Below, piece by piece: positions 60,397-64,000 of a DNA stretch of 64,000 bases. Under the pieces are notes generated by a model. It was not told where the DNA came from and searched no databases. It saw nothing but the letters and a program-made list of their open reading frames with translations. Position 1 is the stretch's first letter; the number at the start of each line of letters is the position of its first letter. Source of the stretch: Candidatus Latescibacterota bacterium (GTDB lineage Bacteria; JAAXHH01); the NCBI GenBank assembly GCA_022821085.1, contig JAJEEG010000002.1, positions 248,001-312,000 on the forward strand, written 5' to 3'. A program made the position numbers and the translations under genes.

Positions 60397-61305
60397 TCAG
60401 TCGACCTTGTAGCCGTAGCCTACGGCGATCCACGCCTTGACCGGCTGCTGCCTCAAGGTGGCGGGATGATACCGGGAAGCGAAGATCTTCTGAAGCAGCA
60501 AATCGTCGATCTCGGCGTACCCGGTCGATTCGATCATGGTGGCGTCCACGACCTCCCCCTGTTCATCGATCAGCAGTTCGAACCGGACGATGCTGTCCTT
60601 CACGTGGCGCAGATTCCGCGGGATTTCCCTCCGGGAGATGCTCATGTTGAGGCGGCGAGGAATGGGCGGCGTGTCGTATTTCCAGGTGCCGTCGCCTCCT
60701 TCGCCGAGGCCGCCCGTACCGCCGCTCCCGCTTCCCCCTTCGACGCCTCCCTCGACGCCCGATCCGGCCATGCCCGTCTCGTCGCCGGGTTCGCTGTCAG
60801 TATCCATGGCGACCGCCACGGCCCTTTCCATTTCCTCCTGGGAAGCGATCTCGTGTTCCTCGGCGATCAGGCTGTCGTCGATCGGTTCGGGTATCCCCAC
60901 GACCACGGGAACGGGCACGCCCTGGCTCATGATGTCGTCACCGGGGTCCTCCGGCGGTTCGAGCCGACCGGGCCGGCCGCCGCCCCGCTCCGACGTGAGC
61001 AGCCTGGCCGGATCGATGAGGTCGATCAGGTGATCGGGATAGGGCAGGATCTCAAGCTCCACCATGGGCTCGAAGTCGATCTGGCTGTAGACGTAGATTC
61101 CGCCCGCGGCGAAGAAATGCAGGAAGGCGGCAAACCAGACCCCGGCACCGAGAAACCGGCGCGAGAACCGCTTGAGCGGGTGGGGAACCAGCTCTTCGAT
61201 CTCGTACCGATCCAGGAACTGTCCGATCCGGTGTGCGGACCGTGTGAACCATGCGGACCATGCGGACCTTGCGGTCCGTTCGGATCGTGCGACTCGCCTG
61301 TTCAT
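60397..61305 (-). CDS. TonB-family energy transducer
   Basis: 302-residue protein that transmits proton-motive force to outer-membrane receptors, so the cell has an outer membrane. One transmembrane helix (FLGAGVWFAAFLHFFAAGGI, about 51-70) is followed by a long periplasmic spacer rich in Glu, Asp and Gly (GSGVEGGVEGGSGSGGTGG) and the C-terminal TonB domain: VKDSIVRFELLIDEQGEVVDA and IFASRYHPATLRQQPVKAWI. The cytoplasmic start is unusually long, with repeated RS/AW residues from a 9-bp array at 61234-61296. No ExbB/D genes are nearby. Confidence 0.9.
   Translation of the reverse strand: MNRRVARSERTARSAWSAWFTRSAHRIGQFLDRYEIEELVPHPLKRFSRRFLGAGVWFAAFLHFFAAGGIYVYSQIDFEPMVELEILPYPDHLIDLIDPARLLTSERGGGRPGRLEPPEDPGDDIMSQGVPVPVVVGIPEPIDDSLIAEEHEIASQEEMERAVAVAMDTDSEPGDETGMAGSGVEGGVEGGSGSGGTGGLGEGGDGTWKYDTPPIPRRLNMSISRREIPRNLRHVKDSIVRFELLIDEQGEVVDATMIESTGYAEIDDLLLQKIFASRYHPATLRQQPVKAWIAVGYGYKVD
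61234..61296. repeat. Seven 9-bp units in the 5' end of the TonB gene
   Basis: Units TGCGGACCA-like at 61234, 61243, 61252, 61261, 61270, 61279 and 61288, in frame with the TonB gene. They encode tripeptides of the type RSA/WSA in the cytoplasmic N-terminus. Confidence 0.8.
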
Positions 61306-61642
61306 GGGAGGTCTTCTCGGGGGCCGGCCGCGAAAGGCCCGACGGGAGAAATCTGACGGCTCGGTTTATGCTCATAAGTTCCACCGCACCTGTTGTACTG
61401 TCAAGGTTTTTGCCCGTATCGGCAGGGCGTCCCAACCCCGCTGGATACAACCATAAAACGCTTGACAGAGACCCACCCCGGTTTCATCATCATGCCTTAC
61501 GTTTTAAGGTTCGTCCCGCCTTGCCGGACGAACCGGTATCCGCTGCTGCTTCCACGTATTCACGACGGTGTTCATCCCACGGTCATCCGGACCGGGCGTC
61601 ACGGGTGGCCGTGATGACGTTTACCGGACGGAGATCATGCTC
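61306..61642. other. Divergent region (337 bp) between TonB and the cyclophilin gene
   Basis: Contains a minus-strand TTGACA at 61404-61399 and a plus-strand TTGACA at 61462-61467, each without a convincing -10 at the right distance. These probably belong to the TonB and cyclophilin promoters, respectively. Nothing further is seen. Confidence 0.5.
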
Positions 61643-62296
61643 ATGAGCATTCCGACTACTGGAATGAAACGCGTCCTGGCCGGCCTGCTGCTTTGCGGTC
61701 TTTTCGGCGGACCGGGCGGCCTTGCCATCCCTGGCGGACAGGTCCACGCCCAGGAAGAGGACATCACCCTGGAGATGACCACGGAAGCGGGGACCATCGA
61801 AATCGTCCTCGATCCGGTCCGGGCGCCGGTCACCGTGGCGAATTTCATGCGGTACGTGGACGCCGGGCAATACAACGGCGGGGTGTTCCACCGGACGGTG
61901 ACCATGGACAACCAGCCGAACAACGACGTGAAGATCGAGGTGATACAGGGCGCCGTAAACCCCGATTTCCGGGACGACAGCTATCCGCCCAACAGCGGGT
62001 ACGATCCGATTCCCCTGGAACGGACCTCCGCGACCGGACTGAAACACGTCGACGGGGCCATTTCCATGGCGCGCATGGGTCCCGACACGGCGACCTCCGG
62101 GTTCTTCTTCTGCATCGGCGACCAGCCCGAACTGGATTTCGGCGGCAAGCGCAACCCGGACGGGCAGGGATTCGCCGCTTTCGGCCGCGTGACGAAGGGC
62201 ATGGACGTGATCAGGAAGATCCAGATGTCCCCCCGCGAAAACCAGCGTCTCACGCCGCCGGTCGTGGTCACCAGGGTGGAGCGAAAGACCAGGTAG
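61643..62296 (+). CDS. Cyclophilin-type peptidyl-prolyl isomerase, exported
   Basis: 217-residue PPIase that isomerises proline peptide bonds in the periplasm. A signal peptide (MKRVLAGLLLCGLFGG... to VHAQ) precedes the cyclophilin fold. Catalytic and binding residues are recognisable: VANFMRYVDAGQYNGGVFHR with the conserved FHR arginine, and GFFFCIGDQPELDFGG near the end. ATG at 61643 (GGAG 9 bases upstream) is preferred; ATG at 61637 and 61664 are possible. The loop around VTMDNQPNNDVKIEVIQGAVNPD is longer than in short cyclophilins. A chaperone role for envelope proteins is likely. Confidence 0.9.
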   Translation: MSIPTTGMKRVLAGLLLCGLFGGPGGLAIPGGQVHAQEEDITLEMTTEAGTIEIVLDPVRAPVTVANFMRYVDAGQYNGGVFHRTVTMDNQPNNDVKIEVIQGAVNPDFRDDSYPPNSGYDPIPLERTSATGLKHVDGAISMARMGPDTATSGFFFCIGDQPELDFGGKRNPDGQGFAAFGRVTKGMDVIRKIQMSPRENQRLTPPVVVTRVERKTR

Positions 62297-62350
62297 CTGG
62301 TAAGACCAGGCAGGCAGCACCGACAGGACAACCACGGACAGGAGCGTTTC

Positions 62351-64000
62351 ATGGCCGACCGCGTTGAGCGGCCGGAATCCTTCTTCGGCTTCCGGCTCGG
62401 CGACGACTACAAGATGGCCCGATGGGACCGCATCGCGGAGTATTTCTACCTGCTAAGCCAGCAGAGCGAGCACATCCGCGTGGTCAACCTGGGTCCCACT
62501 ACGGAGAACAACCCCTTCCTGCTGGCCATCATCACCTCCGCGGAAAACCAGGCCAGACTGGAGGAGCATCGGGAAGTCAACGGGCGGATCGCCGATCCGA
62601 GGGGCCTGTCCGATGCCGAAATCGACGGCCTGGTACAGGAAGGCAAGGTCATCGTCTGCCAGTCCATGAGCCTCCACGCCAACGAGATCGCCGCGACGCA
62701 GATGGCGCCCCAGCTCGCCCACGACCTGGTGACGGGCGAAGATGAAGCCACGAAAAACATCCTGGAAAACGTCATCTTCCTGATGGTGCCCTGCTTCAAT
62801 CCCGACGGGCAGCTCATGGTGACCGACTGGTACAACAAGCATCTGGGCACGGACTACGAGGGATGCGACCTGCCCTGGCTGTACCACAAGTACTGCGGCC
62901 ACGACAACAACCGGGACGCCTTCATGCTGAACCTGGTGGAGTCGAGGTACATGGCCCGGATCATGTTCCAGGACTGGCATCCCCACGTCTTCCAGGACCA
63001 CCACGAAATGGGCGGCTATCAGCCCCGCCTGTTCGTCTGCCCCTACTGCGAGCCCATTCATCCCCACGCCGACCCGCTCGTATGGCGCGAGATCAACTGG
63101 TACGGTGCCCACATGGTCTACAAGCTGGAGGAAGCGGGCCACCAAGGCGTCATCAGCGGCGCCATGTTCCCGGCCTGGTACCACATGGGGTTTCACTGGC
63201 TCGGCAACTACCACAACATCGCGAGCCTGCTCTCCGAAACGGCCCAGGCGAAACTGGCCAGTCCGCTGTACGTCCACCCTCACCAGCTCAGGGGAGAGGA
63301 CGGGAACACCCTGCACACGCTGCCCCATTACAAGCCGCAGACGAACTTTCCGAATCCGTGGCCGGGGGGCTGGTGGAGGCTGCGCGACATGGTGGACCAG
63401 CAGCTCGTTGCCGCCATGGGGATCATGGACATCGCGGCCCGGTGCCGGGAAACGGTGCTGCGGAACGCCGTGCAGAAGGCCCTGCACCAGACCCAGCGGG
63501 GCCGGGAGGACGATTCGGCAGGTTTCTTCATCCGCCCGGACCAGCATGATCCGGCCGTCGTGACCCTCCTCGTGAACGCCCTGCTTCGCCAGGGCATCGA
63601 CGTGCAGCGCACCCGGACCCGGGTGACGGTGGGAAGCCGGGTCTATCCCGCGGGCACCTGGTTCATATCCAACGCCCAGCCCAAGCGCGGCGTGGTCAAG
63701 ACGCTGCTGGAGCGGACCTTCTGGCCGGACGACGCCTGGGCGCGCAAGGCCGACGGCTCGCCTACGAGAATCTTCGACACGACGACGGATACGCTGGCGG
63801 AGATGATGGGCGTCCATGCGGAACCGGCGGAAGTGCCGCTCGACGCCCTGGACGAGGATGCCCTGAATCTGGATACCGTGACCGAACCGTCGCCGGCAAG
63901 CGGATCGGTGACCGGAGACGGCGCGCACGGCATGGCCGTCGACCCCCGCCTCAACGCCGCCTTCGCCGCGGTCAACGCGGCGCTCGAAGCGGGCGCCGAA
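62351..64000 (+). CDS. M14-type zinc metallopeptidase (3' end missing)
   Basis: 550 codons are open to the end of the window, so the C-terminus is missing. The segment SLHANEIAATQM carries HxxE, the zinc-binding pair of M14 carboxypeptidases in place of HGNE. NxDxN-like FNPDGQ, CGHDNNRDAF with the substrate-binding Asn-Arg, and QDHHEMGG follow in order, the last probably giving the third zinc ligand. A second domain from about residue 370 (DPAVVTLLVNALLRQGIDVQRT, GTWFISNAQPKR) resembles those of large M14 enzymes from soil and marine bacteria. No signal peptide is seen at the ATG at 62351. It follows the cyclophilin gene by 54 bases. Confidence 0.85.
   Translation, partial: MADRVERPESFFGFRLGDDYKMARWDRIAEYFYLLSQQSEHIRVVNLGPTTENNPFLLAIITSAENQARLEEHREVNGRIADPRGLSDAEIDGLVQEGKVIVCQSMSLHANEIAATQMAPQLAHDLVTGEDEATKNILENVIFLMVPCFNPDGQLMVTDWYNKHLGTDYEGCDLPWLYHKYCGHDNNRDAFMLNLVESRYMARIMFQDWHPHVFQDHHEMGGYQPRLFVCPYCEPIHPHADPLVWREINWYGAHMVYKLEEAGHQGVISGAMFPAWYHMGFHWLGNYHNIASLLSETAQAKLASPLYVHPHQLRGEDGNTLHTLPHYKPQTNFPNPWPGGWWRLRDMVDQQLVAAMGIMDIAARCRETVLRNAVQKALHQTQRGREDDSAGFFIRPDQHDPAVVTLLVNALLRQGIDVQRTRTRVTVGSRVYPAGTWFISNAQPKRGVVKTLLERTFWPDDAWARKADGSPTRIFDTTTDTLAEMMGVHAEPAEVPLDALDEDALNLDTVTEPSPASGSVTGDGAHGMAVDPRLNAAFAAVNAALEAGAE

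Overview
The window is a GC-rich bacterial chromosome segment with no rRNA, tRNA, CRISPR array, phage or insertion sequence that I could see. The gene content suggests an uncultured heterotroph of the Latescibacterota/Poribacteria type: orphan MacB/FtsX-like permeases of about 800 residues, phytanoyl-CoA-type dioxygenases, Gfo/Idh/MocA oxidoreductases, BNR sialidases, a large OPT-like membrane protein, LacI regulators and lipoprotein copper chaperones. That placement is inference from content; there is no marker gene that settles it. Both window edges cut genes: a phosphohexomutase lacks its 5' end, and an M14-type metallopeptidase runs off the 3' end.

Layout. Positions 1-13.7 kb: phosphohexomutase, BNR protein, a first orphan FtsX/MacB-like permease, a coupled SCO1 and cytochrome c-PCuAC pair for copper delivery to cytochrome oxidase, an AmpG-like MFS carrier with UxuA-type mannonate dehydratase, a PhyH dioxygenase, a Tat-exported glycosylasparaginase, a secreted hypothetical protein and a SpoU/TrmH RNA methylase. 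Positions 13.9-21.4 kb: an operon of an OPT-like membrane protein, a sialidase and RmlA; convergent to it lie a pentapeptide-repeat protein and an FAH-family hydrolase, then a MocA-like nucleotidyltransferase overlapping a D-2-hydroxyacid dehydrogenase. Positions 21.7-24.9 kb: a dihydrolipoamide acyltransferase (E2) followed directly by a cobalt-type nitrile hydratase set (alpha, beta, accessory). The alpha gene is broken by a one-base frameshift at a GGG-TAA-A site. Positions 25-29.4 kb: small proteins, a Gfo/Idh enzyme, a ParB-like and an ankyrin protein, and a DUF433 antitoxin with a decayed DUF5615 toxin partner. Positions 28.3-39.3 kb: three more orphan permeases, two of them interleaved with an NDH-2 NADH dehydrogenase in a tightly overlapping five-gene operon, plus a core-MetE methyltransferase. 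Positions 39.4-51.5 kb: SLC13 carrier, rhodanese, purB with an SSF symporter and its 45-residue partner, a sarcosine-oxidase-like enzyme, a thioesterase, an SPL-type radical SAM protein, priA and a GWxTD protein. Positions 51.8-64 kb: Gfo/Idh and PhyH enzymes, three tandem LacI paralogues, APC and NupG-like carriers, TonB, a secreted cyclophilin and the M14 peptidase.

Functionally the region reads as uptake and breakdown of sugars, sugar acids, amino acids and nitriles or amides, with envelope export (FtsX-like permeases, TonB) and aerobic respiration (NDH-2, copper delivery to oxidase). A striking non-genic theme is short tandem duplication, often with units that are multiples of 9 or of 3 nt. 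Such arrays lie just downstream of stop codons and, in frame, inside genes for NDH-2, TonB, a LacI regulator, the GWxTD protein and the nitrile hydratase accessory protein. Several sigma70-like promoters with 16-18 bp spacers can be read directly, including one that would make the cytochrome c-PCuAC mRNA leaderless.
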